The position numbers were made by a program, and so were the translations under genes. Positions 1 to 6,686 of a DNA stretch of 18,760 bases are shown here, piece after piece (the stretch's first letter is position 1; every line of letters begins with the position of its first letter). The stretch spans positions 1 to 18,760 of the forward strand of contig PEXW01000020.1 in NCBI GenBank assembly GCA_002774575.1, given 5' to 3'. The stretch is from Candidatus Kerfeldbacteria bacterium CG08_land_8_20_14_0_20_43_14 (lineage in GTDB: Bacteria > Patescibacteriota > Patescibacteriia > PEXW01). The notes beneath the pieces were generated by a model. That model ran no database searches. It was given only the letters and a program-made list of their open reading frames with translations, and was not told the DNA's origin.

Positions 1-2
1 TA

Positions 3-335
3 AATGAAGAACCAAATACTAAAGCAAAATGTTTAACAGTGGCTCTTAATGGTAGTGTTGGGGAAACATTTTTTCAATTTGATGATTTTATCACAAGTGA
101 CGATAATGCTGTTCTCACTCTGAAAAAGAAGTATAACCCCTACTTGTTATTTTATATTGGGGCAATGATAAAAAATCATCGGTGGAGATATAATTATTAC
201 AGAAAATTAAATATTTCAAAATTGAAAAAAATGACAATACCGACTCCGTACAAAAATGGTAGTATAGATATTGATTATATTGAAAAGATTGTCAAAAATT
301 CTTACGGATTTGAGGAGTTAAAAAAGTTTTTTTAG
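3..335 (+). CDS. Restriction-modification DNA specificity (target recognition) domain, C-terminal fragment
   Basis: The frame is open to the window edge, so this is the 3' end of a longer gene; the GTG at 39 is probably internal. The visible 110 residues begin NEEPNTKAKC. They contain the pattern typical of the end of a target-recognition domain: a GSVGETFFQ turn, a stretch (TSDDNAVLTLK) before the long helix, then YYRKLNISKLKKMTIPTP, where the TIPTP matches the IxLP motif that closes HsdS and type IIG recognition domains. The tail NGSIDIDYIEKIVK resembles the NGxxDwxymEk ending common in BcgI-like or type IIG specificity modules. The role would be DNA sequence recognition for a type I or type IIB/G system. 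The methylase and nuclease parts must lie upstream, outside the window. The gene converges with the elp3-like gene, with about 23 bases between stops. Confidence 0.65.
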   Translation, partial: NEEPNTKAKCLTVALNGSVGETFFQFDDFITSDDNAVLTLKKKYNPYLLFYIGAMIKNHRWRYNYYRKLNISKLKKMTIPTPYKNGSIDIDYIEKIVKNSYGFEELKKFF

Positions 336-358
336 GCGGTGCGGCTTTAGAAATTTTT

Positions 359-1975
359 TTATAAACCCTTCGCCATATAAGTCTTTTCTTCTTTATAACC
401 CAATTTCCGATAATATTCCCTGACCCCGATTCCGGATATCACGACCATTTTTTTATAACCCCTGGTTTTGGCGATTTTTTCCGCTTCAGCCATTAAACGT
501 TTGCCCAGGCCGATATGCTGAACGGCTTTACTTTTTGAGCCGACCGGAATTAATTCGCCATAGGTATGCAATTCCCTGATTAAAGCCGTGGCATTGTCAA
601 AAGCCCAAGTCGCAGTTTCAGCCGTAATTTCCTTTTTATCAAAAAACCTGATCAATTTGACTGGCTTGGTTTTTAAATAAATTTCGCCGGGCAAACGCAA
701 ACGAACAAAAGCAAATAATTTCTTTTTATCTTGATTTTCAAAACTCAAAAAATACTCATTCCCCTGGCCAGCCGAATAAACTCTTTTTACCAATCGTAAA
801 TCTTTTTCAGAAAATTTTTCATCTCTGACTTCACGGCATCTTATGCACTGACAGGCGACACCCTGCTCTTGAAGTTTTTGGCGTAAGTTGGTTATTAAAT
901 TCCCGGCCATAATATCGCCCCCGGGAATATCGCGGATCATGCGATTTATGCGGACATAGGGCGGAATTGTTTTTTTTATTTTAATCAGCAAATCCCGCAA
1001 AATTTTATCGTTATATGGTTTGAACTTGCCCTGTTTCCACCAGGAATGCAAAAACGAATTTTTCACAACCAGGGTGGGGTAAATTTTCAGCATGTCAGGC
1101 TGGAAATTTAATTCAGAGAATAGTTTTTTAAAAGTTTTTAAATCCGAAGCTGGGGTGGCACCTGGCAGACCTGGCATGATATGGTAAGTAATTTTAAAAC
1201 CAAAATCCCTCAACAAGCCAGTGGCCCGGCCGATATTTTTTATTGAGTCGTCTCTTTGGTTCAAATTCAGAACTTTTTGATCCAAACTTTGCACGCCGAT
1301 TTGCACATGCGTACAGCCCAGTTCCCGCATGCGCCAGCATTCTTTGGCGGTAACATAATCCGGCCGGGTTTCCAAAGTCAGACCGATTATCCGGTGCTTT
1401 ACTTTTTCATTTAATTTTTGCGCGGAGGTTAAATTTTTACTGCTCCGGCCATTCGCCGCCTCAAAACACCTTTTTATAAACCAGGCCTGATATTTTTTCT
1501 GATAAAAAGACCAAGTGCCTCCTAAAATAATCAATTCGATTTTGTCAGCCGCATGGCCATTTATTTCCAGTTGCTTGATCCGACTTTTTACCTGTTTAAA
1601 AGGGTCAAATTTATTAACCATCGCCCTTTGCGCCGCTGGTTCTGACGAAAGATAGCTTTTTGGCATCCTGACTTCTGTCGGGCAATAAACGCATCTGCCC
1701 GGGCATGGATAAACTTTGGTCAGAACGGTTATGGGCGCCACGCCAGACAAAGTCCGGATTGCCCGCCTTTTCAAAACACGTAGCAAATCCTTTTTGGGCT
1801 TGGCATTTGTCTGTTTTAAATATTGCCGATAAACTTTAAGCAGGTTAGCATTAGTGATGATTGACAAGCCTGAATCCTTGGCAATAAGCCTTTTAAACTG
1901 ATGGAGTCCTGCTTCATCAGTTGGAGCAAACTTCAAAAGCCGCTTAATTATTTTATTAGTCTGATTGGTATTCAT
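359..1975 (-). CDS. elp3: Elp3-like tRNA U34 carboxymethyltransferase (radical SAM + GNAT)
   Basis: The 538-residue protein has the bacterial/archaeal Elp3 architecture. An N-terminal helical region is followed by a radical-SAM core with the cluster motif C91-x3-C95-x2-C98 (PCPGRCVYCPTEVRMP), EPAAQRA, GGTWSFY and TLETRPD. A CxxCREV segment follows, and then a C-terminal GNAT acetyl-CoA domain with VQHIGLGKRLM and the closing ISGIGVREYYRKLGY. Elp3 installs cm5 on wobble U34 of tRNA using SAM and acetyl-CoA. I chose the ATG at 1975 over the ATG at 2002: a plausible promoter (TTGTAG at 2021-2026, TATGGT at 1998-2003, 17-base spacer, minus strand) would start RNA between them. No Shine-Dalgarno is visible. 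The start codon overlaps the ATG of the divergent Trm9-like gene. Single-subunit bacterial Elp3 proteins function without the other Elongator subunits, consistent with none being present here. Confidence 0.93.
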   Translation of the reverse strand: MNTNQTNKIIKRLLKFAPTDEAGLHQFKRLIAKDSGLSIITNANLLKVYRQYLKQTNAKPKKDLLRVLKRRAIRTLSGVAPITVLTKVYPCPGRCVYCPTEVRMPKSYLSSEPAAQRAMVNKFDPFKQVKSRIKQLEINGHAADKIELIILGGTWSFYQKKYQAWFIKRCFEAANGRSSKNLTSAQKLNEKVKHRIIGLTLETRPDYVTAKECWRMRELGCTHVQIGVQSLDQKVLNLNQRDDSIKNIGRATGLLRDFGFKITYHIMPGLPGATPASDLKTFKKLFSELNFQPDMLKIYPTLVVKNSFLHSWWKQGKFKPYNDKILRDLLIKIKKTIPPYVRINRMIRDIPGGDIMAGNLITNLRQKLQEQGVACQCIRCREVRDEKFSEKDLRLVKRVYSAGQGNEYFLSFENQDKKKLFAFVRLRLPGEIYLKTKPVKLIRFFDKKEITAETATWAFDNATALIRELHTYGELIPVGSKSKAVQHIGLGKRLMAEAEKIAKTRGYKKMVVISGIGVREYYRKLGYKEEKTYMAKGL

Positions 1976-2702
1976 GGATAAAAATTTCGCTGAAAAAACC
2001 ATAGCATCAAATCAAAAGCTCTACAACCTGATTGCCGGCCAATTTTCTGAAACCCGAAAATTCAATTGGCTGGATTTTGAAAAATTTTTAAATTATATCA
2101 AAGAAAATGATCAGGTCTTGGATGTCGGTTGCGGCAATGGCAGGTTTTGTAAATTGCTAGCCAAAAAGAATACCCACTATCAAGGCCTGGATTTTAGCGA
2201 AAAGCTCATAGAAATTGCCAGGCAAAAATACCCAAGTCAACATTTCCAGGTTGGTTCAATTTTAGATTTACCCTATGCTGACCAAACTTTTGATGTGGTG
2301 GTTTGCATCGCGACCTTGCATCACATTCCTTCTAAGGACTTTCGATTAAAAGCCATGCAAGAAATGTCCAGGATCCTAAAACCCGATGGCTATTTACTAA
2401 TGCTTAATTGGAACCTTTGGCAATTTGGCTGGTGGAAACTGCATTTCAAAATCGCGATTAAAAAAATCTTTTACGGCCTGCCAATTGACTTTAGGGATAT
2501 TTTCAGACCTTGGAGAAATAGCCAGGGTGAAATTATTGGCAAAAGATATATTCATGGTTTTAGCTTTTTAGAATTGAAAAAATTGGGTCAAGTCTGCAAC
2601 CTAAAAGCGCTAAAACAGTTTTCTAATATCAAAGGCAAAAAAACCCATTGGCTGAAGGGCTATAATTTGGTTTCTATTTTTCAAAAAAATCATCTAAAAT
2701 AA
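1974..2702 (+). CDS. Trm9/ALKBH8-like SAM methyltransferase, putative tRNA cm5U34 methyltransferase
   Basis: The 242-residue class I methyltransferase has motif I DVGCGNGRF (residues 50-58), an acidic motif II region (GLDFSEKLIEIA) and a LPYADQTFDVVVCIATLHHI block. Before motif I it has YNLIAGQFSETRKFNW (17-32). This closely follows the YxxIAxxFSxTRxxxW signature of yeast Trm9 and the methyltransferase domain of ALKBH8, which make mcm5U34 from cm5U34. A SAM-dependent RNA methyltransferase is secure; tRNA wobble specificity is inferred from this signature and from lying head-to-head with elp3. The TTG at 1965 is an alternative start, but ATG 1974 gives the natural N-terminus. No Shine-Dalgarno is visible, so initiation is leaderless or SD-independent, and its promoter must lie inside elp3. 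A decayed Nudix gene begins four bases after the stop, suggesting a former operon. Confidence 0.8.
   Translation: MDKNFAEKTIASNQKLYNLIAGQFSETRKFNWLDFEKFLNYIKENDQVLDVGCGNGRFCKLLAKKNTHYQGLDFSEKLIEIARQKYPSQHFQVGSILDLPYADQTFDVVVCIATLHHIPSKDFRLKAMQEMSRILKPDGYLLMLNWNLWQFGWWKLHFKIAIKKIFYGLPIDFRDIFRPWRNSQGEIIGKRYIHGFSFLELKKLGQVCNLKALKQFSNIKGKKTHWLKGYNLVSIFQKNHLK
1998..2026 (-). promoter_or_regulatory. Putative elp3 promoter inside the Trm9-like gene
   Basis: On the minus strand TTGTAG (2021-2026) is followed after 17 bases by TATGGT (1998-2003), preceded by TGC as in an extended -10. Predicted RNA start is near 1990, about 15-20 bases before the elp3 ATG. The match is moderate. Confidence 0.4.
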
Positions 2703-2706
2703 GTCT

Positions 2707-3219
2707 ATGCCAGCCAAAAAAATCAGCATTGAAAACGCCAAAACCGACAAACTTTTCTATTTTGTGGCCAATGTGGTGATATAACGGGAATCTGATAAAC
2801 GATGTTTGATATTAAAAAGGGATATGAGGGAAAAAGTCCACCCCGGCCTTTTTGCCGTACCAGGGGACAAACTGGAATGACAAGACCTGGATTTGAATAA
2901 GCCGAGCAGGATCAATAACTGGGTTTTAGATTTTGAAAACGCCGTGGAGGATTTGCTGAAACGCGAAGTCAAAGAAGAGGCTGGCCTGGAAATTGAAGGG
3001 CAAATGCAATATGTCAACAGCATGGCTTTTGTCCGACCGGATGAAACCCCTGTAGTGTTCATCAAATTCGCTGCCAAATACAAGTCCGGGGAAGTTAAAC
3101 CCGAACCGGGTTCGTTTACGGATTTTATCTGGGTAAACACAGAAGAGGTCAAAAATTACCCCTGCATAAAAGGAATCCCAGAAAAAATTAAAAAAACCAT
3201 AGCAATATTCAGCAATTAA
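2707..3219 (+). pseudogene. Nudix hydrolase pseudogene (two in-frame stops)
   Basis: Reading one frame from ATG 2707 gives MPAKKISIENAKTDKLFYFVANVVI, then TAA, then RESDKRCLILKRDMREK...FAVPGDKLE, then TGA, then a C-terminal portion open to 3219. The joined product is a typical Nudix hydrolase of about 170 residues: the GLFAVPG-KLE strand-turn is in the first half and the REVKEEAGLEI Nudix helix core in the second. The TGA sits where Trp would be expected (TGG to TGA), the TAA follows VVI where a sense codon is expected, and VPGG has become VPGD. Nudix enzymes hydrolyse nucleoside diphosphate derivatives. Only an internal TTG at 2893 could start the 3' piece, which would lack the beginning of the fold. 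The frame is otherwise intact, so decay is recent or the stops are sequencing errors. Confidence 0.75.
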
Positions 3220-3253
3220 AAAGCCCGATATAGAGTAAATACTCACCGGACTT
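3218..3253 (-). terminator. Rho-independent terminator for the small minus-strand membrane gene
   Basis: Arms AAG-C-CCG and CGG-A-CTT enclose an AGTA/TACT inner stem. Read on the minus strand, the hairpin is followed by TTTTTAAT. It lies just downstream of the minus-strand 67-codon ORF, supporting transcription of that ORF. Confidence 0.5.
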
Positions 3254-3277
3254 GATCCAAACTATCAACTTTATGTA

Positions 3278-3481
3278 TTACCCGCTAGTCTGGAATTTTT
3301 TTGCTATGGCCAAATAGAATTCCTTCTTTAGGCGGCCTTGAAACATGAAAACAAAAAAAATAGAAATCAAGAAACCCGCGGTCATTGCTTCAATCCAACC
3401 ACTATTTGAGATTAGGAAAGAAAGAATCGACAAGAGAGCTGCAACTGTAAATATTTGCAACAAAAAAATTCCAAGAAACAT
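3278..3481 (-). CDS. Small two-TM membrane protein, possibly the 3' half of a broken gene
   Basis: The 67-residue ORF encodes two hydrophobic spans (FLGIFLLQIFTVAALLSILSFLI and AMTAGFLISIFFVFMF) and ends in a basic, aromatic tail. I do not recognise a family. A weak SD-like GGAAAGG lies seven bases before the ATG, and a terminator hairpin follows the stop. Upstream on the same strand, a much better SD (GGGGTGG) precedes an ATG at 3603 that hits TGA after four codons. Beyond it another frame encodes a further hydrophobic segment (VVVILGTIFCNKLWEFFIRR) that runs into this ORF out of frame. The ORF may therefore be the 3' part of a longer membrane protein broken by a nonsense codon and a frameshift. 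The overlapping plus-strand ORF at 3455-3649 is not credible. Confidence 0.4.
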   Translation of the reverse strand: MFLGIFLLQIFTVAALLSILSFLISNSGWIEAMTAGFLISIFFVFMFQGRLKKEFYLAIAKKFQTSG

Positions 3482-3702
3482 TTCGGGGCCTTTCCCAGCG
3501 ATGCTACTCTTCTAATGAAAAACTCCCATAGTTTGTTACAGAAAATGGTACCCAGAATAACCACGACCGCAAAATCTATCACCCTGACTCAAAACATTGG
3601 CATGTTACCACCCCTTTCGTTTGTGCCTTTATTAATGAACGACTATTGAATTAATCATACAAGCTTTACTTTTTCTGTCAATCCTTAAATACGCTTAAAT
3701 AC

Positions 3703-3736
3703 GCAAAACCGCCGTCCCTGGGATAGCGGTTTTTGC
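3703..3736. terminator. Terminator downstream of sod, probably bidirectional
   Basis: GCAAAACCGC (3703-3712) pairs with GCGGTTTTTGC (3726-3736) around a GC-rich loop. A T-run follows the stem on either strand. It sits 17 bases past the sod stop. A tandem 10-base repeat CTTAAATACG lies at 3684-3703. Confidence 0.75.
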
Positions 3737-3752
3737 ATTACAAAAGGACAAA

Positions 3753-4367
3753 TTAGCTAATTTTCAAAAATTTTTCTAAAACCGCCTTCCAGTTCACCAC
3801 ATTCCAAAATGCTTTAACATAATCCTGCCGCATGTTTTTATATTTCAAATAATAAGCATGCTCCCAAACATCCAGCAACAATAGTGGCGCGTGGCCAAGT
3901 GACAAAGGCGAATCTTGATTGGCTGTCTTTTCTACAATTAACTTTCCCTTGGCGAAACTTAACCAAGCCCAGCCAGAACCAAATTGCGTGTTTGCCGCGT
4001 TTTCAAATTCAGTCTGGAATTTTTCATAACTGCCAAAATCTTTTTCAATGGCCTTTGAAAGTTCTGCTTCGGGCTTGCCGCCGGCTTTGGGAGCCATAAT
4101 TTCCCAAAACATGGCGTGATTAACATGGCCGCCGCCGAAATTCCTAACTTGCATGCGAATATCCCCTGGGATTTGATCTAAATTCATTAAAATTTCTTCG
4201 GGGGATTTTTCAAACCAATCTGAATGATTTTCCAAAGTGGCGTTCAGCTTGGTAGTATAAGCTACATGGTGCTTGTCATGATGAACTTTCATGGTGGCTT
4301 CATCAATATAAGGCTCCAAAGCGTTATAATCATAGGGCAAAGGAGGAGTAACAAATGGCTTGGTCAT
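3753..4367 (-). CDS. sodA: Superoxide dismutase, Mn-type (Fe/Mn family)
   Basis: The protein is 204 residues, normal for the family. The N-terminal helical hairpin carries YDYNALEPYID and HHDKHH (metal ligand H29). The second ligand H84 lies in GGGHVNHAMFW, and the C-terminal ligands D166 and H170 in LLDVWEHAYYLKYKN. The residues that usually separate metal preferences point to manganese: glycines in GGGHVNH, and Q151 in ANQDSPL rather than the NAGTP of Fe enzymes. It converts superoxide to peroxide and oxygen; no signal peptide is seen, so it is cytosolic. It has its own near-consensus promoter and terminator and is therefore monocistronic. There is no clear Shine-Dalgarno. The gene suggests exposure to oxygen in an organism expected to be fermentative. 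Confidence 0.95.
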   Translation of the reverse strand: MTKPFVTPPLPYDYNALEPYIDEATMKVHHDKHHVAYTTKLNATLENHSDWFEKSPEEILMNLDQIPGDIRMQVRNFGGGHVNHAMFWEIMAPKAGGKPEAELSKAIEKDFGSYEKFQTEFENAANTQFGSGWAWLSFAKGKLIVEKTANQDSPLSLGHAPLLLLDVWEHAYYLKYKNMRQDYVKAFWNVVNWKAVLEKFLKIS

Positions 4368-4406
4368 ATGCTTTTTTAATTAATTGCTAGATATTAATAC
4401 AAAAAC

Positions 4407-4435
4407 AGTATAATTATCTTACAAACTCATGTCAA
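4407..4435 (-). promoter_or_regulatory. Strong sigma70-type promoter for sod
   Basis: On the minus strand, TTGACA (4430-4435) is separated by 17 bases from TATACT (4407-4412). Predicted RNA start is near 4400, leaving a leader of about 33 bases. Confidence 0.75.
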
Positions 4436-4450
4436 ATTGGTATTAGTTTA

Positions 4451-4478
4451 TTGACTAAATGCAAAAAACTGCTAAAAT
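4451..4478 (+). promoter_or_regulatory. Promoter for the small membrane protein gene
   Basis: TTGACT (4451-4456) is followed after 16 bases by TAAAAT (4473-4478), with TGC directly before the -10 (extended -10). It is divergent from the sod promoter in the same 138-base gap. Confidence 0.65.
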
Positions 4479-4505
4479 TAACTTACTTCCGCAACTTTTT
4501 AATCA

Positions 4506-4892
4506 ATGATACACCGCGTAAAAGCCTTTATCCAGATTTTGAACATCTACACCTGTTTTGTCTGGGCTTGGATAATGCTGGAATTTTTAAGCAAAAACCA
4601 GTTTAAAGTTTCAACCTTAGCTTCCACACTTTATTTAACCCTGGTCGGCGCCTATGTCGGCGACAAGGAAATTTTGAGGATACGCAAAAAATACTCCAGC
4701 CGCAATCAGCGGGGCGAGCTCTTTGTGCTATTATGGCTCTTCACTTTAATTTCCCTGGCCCTGATTGCTTCCTTTTGGGGCAGCCACCACGGCTATAAAA
4801 TTCCACCCGACCTGCCTGTTATTAGCGGCTCGGTTTTAATCTTTTGGCTGATTACCGAGGAAATTAAAAGCCATCGGCGAAAAAAATTGTAG
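4506..4892 (+). CDS. Small multi-pass membrane protein, uncharacterised
   Basis: The 128 residues contain hydrophobic spans at about 8-27, 38-50, 72-90 and 104-118, separated by basic loops. The VGAYVGDKEILRI segment in the middle resembles a conserved element I associate with small membrane proteins of Patescibacteria (AYxGxKE), which suggests a lineage-conserved family of unknown function. It ends in a basic tail (RRKKL), likely cytoplasmic. Start at ATG 4506 has a good promoter about 30 bases upstream but no Shine-Dalgarno. It converges with the next gene, with a single base between the two stop codons, and no separate terminator is seen between them. Confidence 0.7.
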   Translation: MIHRVKAFIQILNIYTCFVWAWIMLEFLSKNQFKVSTLASTLYLTLVGAYVGDKEILRIRKKYSSRNQRGELFVLLWLFTLISLALIASFWGSHHGYKIPPDLPVISGSVLIFWLITEEIKSHRRKKL

Positions 4893-4893
4893 C

Positions 4894-5568
4894 TTATATT
4901 TCGTCGATTTTATCTTGAGTCTCCGGGGTTTCAACTTCCCCGCTTTTCACATCCGGCAAAATTTCTCCGGAATCAGCTTCAACGCTCTCGGGCAAAACTG
5001 TTTCAACCGGTTCTTGGCCGGGAACTTTCTTAATGACATTTTCAACAGCCGCGAATTTTGCCCGCGCATCTTTGGGCAGTAAAATCACCACATCATCGCC
5101 AGCCTCGCCTTTAAAATAAGTGATGCTTGCCAAGAGCACTCGATACGGAGCGCCATTCGCCACCACTTCAAATTCATCAGTCTGCTCATCTCTGACCAGC
5201 CTGCCGACTACCCGAACTCTGTCTATCGGACCGATTTGTTTATAAATAAACGAACCGTCGGGTGTGATAGTAAGTTTTAATTTATCGCCTTCCACCAGTT
5301 TGGATTTGGAAGCGTAATTTGCCGGCACAGAATATTGTTTACCGTCCGGGCCAACCATGTGCTGACCGTCAAAAATTCCTTCAATCACCCGGTTCTCACC
5401 TTCCACCAAATCCGAACCTTCTTTTCTGGCTTTGGCGCTGACATTAATTTTTTTGCCTGGCAATTCCGAATTCTCGCCCAAAATCAGCTCGGCTGATTGG
5501 ATTGAGGCCTTGGCTTCTGCCAGTAATTGGCGAATTTGAAGTATTGGGTCTGTATTTTGGTCTGTCAT
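4894..5568 (-). CDS. Conserved acidic-tailed protein of unknown function
   Basis: The 224-residue cytosolic protein has no membrane segment. An N-terminal helix (residues 1-30) is followed by a linker, then a beta-rich region of about 110 residues (VIEGIFDGQHMVGPDGKQYSVPANYASKSKLVEGD through DDVVILLPKD). The conserved-looking core is GPDGKxYxVPxNYASKSKLVEGDxLKLTI. The C-terminal 45 residues are low complexity, rich in Glu, Asp, Pro and Val, and probably disordered. The sequence resembles a hypothetical family common in candidate phyla. The small beta domain could bind RNA or nucleotide, but I cannot show that. Start ATG 5568 has no Shine-Dalgarno. The divergent lipoprotein operon shares its upstream region. 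Confidence 0.75.
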   Translation of the reverse strand: MTDQNTDPILQIRQLLAEAKASIQSAELILGENSELPGKKINVSAKARKEGSDLVEGENRVIEGIFDGQHMVGPDGKQYSVPANYASKSKLVEGDKLKLTITPDGSFIYKQIGPIDRVRVVGRLVRDEQTDEFEVVANGAPYRVLLASITYFKGEAGDDVVILLPKDARAKFAAVENVIKKVPGQEPVETVLPESVEADSGEILPDVKSGEVETPETQDKIDEI

Positions 5569-5604
5569 ATTTGTTTAAATAAGAGGTTCGTTTGATGGAT
5601 TCAA

Positions 5605-5631
5605 ATTATCATTTCCTTTACCGGCCGTCAA
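5605..5631 (-). promoter_or_regulatory. Possible promoter for the acidic-tailed protein
   Basis: On the minus strand TTGACG (5626-5631) and GATAAT (5605-5610) are separated by 15 bases, a suboptimal spacing. Its -35 lies next to the -35 of the opposite promoter. Confidence 0.4.
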
Positions 5632-5638
5632 GAGAAAC

Positions 5639-5666
5639 TTGACAAATCCGGCATTTTTGCTATCCT
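5639..5666 (+). promoter_or_regulatory. Promoter of the two-lipoprotein operon
   Basis: TTGACA (5639-5644) is followed after 16 bases by TATCCT (5661-5666), preceded by TGC. Predicted RNA start is near 5673, about 43 bases before the GTG start. Confidence 0.65.
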
Positions 5667-5715
5667 GGTTTGTTAAAGTAGAACAAAAAATAAACATAAA
5701 AGAAAGGATAAAAAG

Positions 5716-6126
5716 GTGAAAAAGCTCGTTGTCATTTTGATTGGCGTTTTTGCGCTTGGCTTTTTAAGTAGCTGTTCTGATGGGTTTCTCAAGCACCCGG
5801 AAAATTTTGTCAACCGGGTAGACTTTGATATCGATATCAAAGCAGACGGCTTTGCCAAGACAAACTATACAAGATTCGGGGTCAAGTTTATAACCTCGGA
5901 TGGAAAAAAACTTTGTGGGGGAAGAGCTACTGTTCATTCGATTCCCTCGGTTGAACAACCGGCTTCATACCAAGTTGACATAGTCAACAGCGCCCTTTCA
6001 ATCAGGGTGCCAAAGTTGGTCAAAACCGTGGATATCTCAATCGCTTATGGTCCATTTAGTTACGGACCATATACAATCGAGAAAAAGGACACAACCATTG
6101 TGATCCCAATCTCAGGAGGATGTTAA
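5716..6126 (+). CDS. Putative lipoprotein, unknown function (first of pair)
   Basis: The 136-residue protein starts with GTG, preceded by an SD-like AAAGGA. It has a textbook lipoprotein signal: MKK, a hydrophobic core, and lipobox LSSC with the modified cysteine at residue 20. The mature part of about 117 residues looks like an all-beta domain (VDFDIDIKADGFAKTNYTRFGVKFITSDGKKLCGG, ending VDISIAYGPFSYGPYTIEKKDTTIVIPISGGC). Two cysteines (in KLCGG and the final residue) could form a disulfide. I recognise no family. One base separates its stop from the second lipoprotein ATG, and the SD of that gene lies inside its last codons, so the two are translated together. Expected location is the outer face of the membrane. 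Confidence 0.75.
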   Translation: MKKLVVILIGVFALGFLSSCSDGFLKHPENFVNRVDFDIDIKADGFAKTNYTRFGVKFITSDGKKLCGGRATVHSIPSVEQPASYQVDIVNSALSIRVPKLVKTVDISIAYGPFSYGPYTIEKKDTTIVIPISGGC

Positions 6127-6127
6127 C

Positions 6128-6568
6128 ATGAAAACCTTAAACATACTCTTGTCCTTATCAGTATGCCTCATTGGCTTTACTGGTTGCGCTAGTTTTCATT
6201 ATCACGGCAGTTATGTCGTGGAAAACAGCAATCAGCCAACTGGCGGTGGACTTTATCGGGTTTTCGGCGGCGGCACAGTCCAAATCCTAAATAACGATAA
6301 TGTCATTGATCTACCAACCTCCGCAGGTTGTCTGGATTTGCGTTATGATTCGCCGAAGAGGTCCGGAACGCACATTACCGGCATTTTGTGGCTGGTCGAT
6401 GCCAAGCCTAGATATACCGAGCCTGCGAATTTCTTACGGTATGGTAATCCGGGTGATGGTGATCATATAATCGCTTGCATTGTGACATGGGCCTACGCCG
6501 GTGATAACAAATACGCTGGTTGTGACACAACATCCGTAACCGCAAAAACTTGGCGAGACAGCTGGTAG
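6128..6568 (+). CDS. Putative lipoprotein, unknown function (second of pair)
   Basis: The 146-residue product has a signal peptide with lipobox FTGC, again placing the lipidated cysteine at residue 20. The mature part starts ASFHYHGSYVVENSN and is rich in Gly, aromatic and polar residues. It contains Cys in SAGCLDL, IIACIVTW and YAGCDTT, so one or more disulfides are likely. A clear SD (AGGAGG) lies nine bases before the ATG. It is the second gene of a two-gene operon closed by a terminator 20 bases downstream. No family is recognised. Co-transcription with another lipoprotein and similar signal architecture suggest the two act together on the cell surface; that is inference. Confidence 0.75.
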   Translation: MKTLNILLSLSVCLIGFTGCASFHYHGSYVVENSNQPTGGGLYRVFGGGTVQILNNDNVIDLPTSAGCLDLRYDSPKRSGTHITGILWLVDAKPRYTEPANFLRYGNPGDGDHIIACIVTWAYAGDNKYAGCDTTSVTAKTWRDSW

Positions 6569-6587
6569 CAAAAAGCCAATTGATCTT

Positions 6588-6630
6588 AAACTCCGGCTTT
6601 TACCTTAAGGTAATTGACCGGAGTTTTATT
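6588..6630 (+). terminator. Terminator of the lipoprotein operon with a palindromic loop
   Basis: AAACTCCGG (6588-6596) pairs with CCGGAGTTT (6618-6626), followed by TATT. The loop carries a perfect 12-base palindrome TACCTTAAGGTA (6601-6612), so a nested hairpin is possible. Confidence 0.8.
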
Positions 6631-6686
6631 ATCCACCTTCGCAAGAAATTATGGAGGTTTACTGATTAATACGTAAGGTGGATAAT
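6628..6686. repeat. 12-bp inverted repeat between operons
   Basis: ATTATCCACCTT (6628-6639) and AAGGTGGATAAT (6675-6686) are perfect inverted copies around a 35-base spacer, followed by an A/T-rich run. The remaining gap to 6780 shows nothing recognisable. Confidence 0.7.

Noticed and set aside
2707..3219. Alternative genetic code with TGA read as Trp or Gly, suggested by TGA at a Trp position in the Nudix frame and in the small membrane gene
   Set aside because: Large intact genes contain many TGG codons and no in-frame TGA; the Nudix frame also has a TAA; and a TGA forms the ATGA junction before the ATPase. Decay explains the stops better.
3455..3649. 64-codon plus-strand ORF
   Set aside because: Antisense to the minus-strand membrane ORF, no SD, composition not protein-like.
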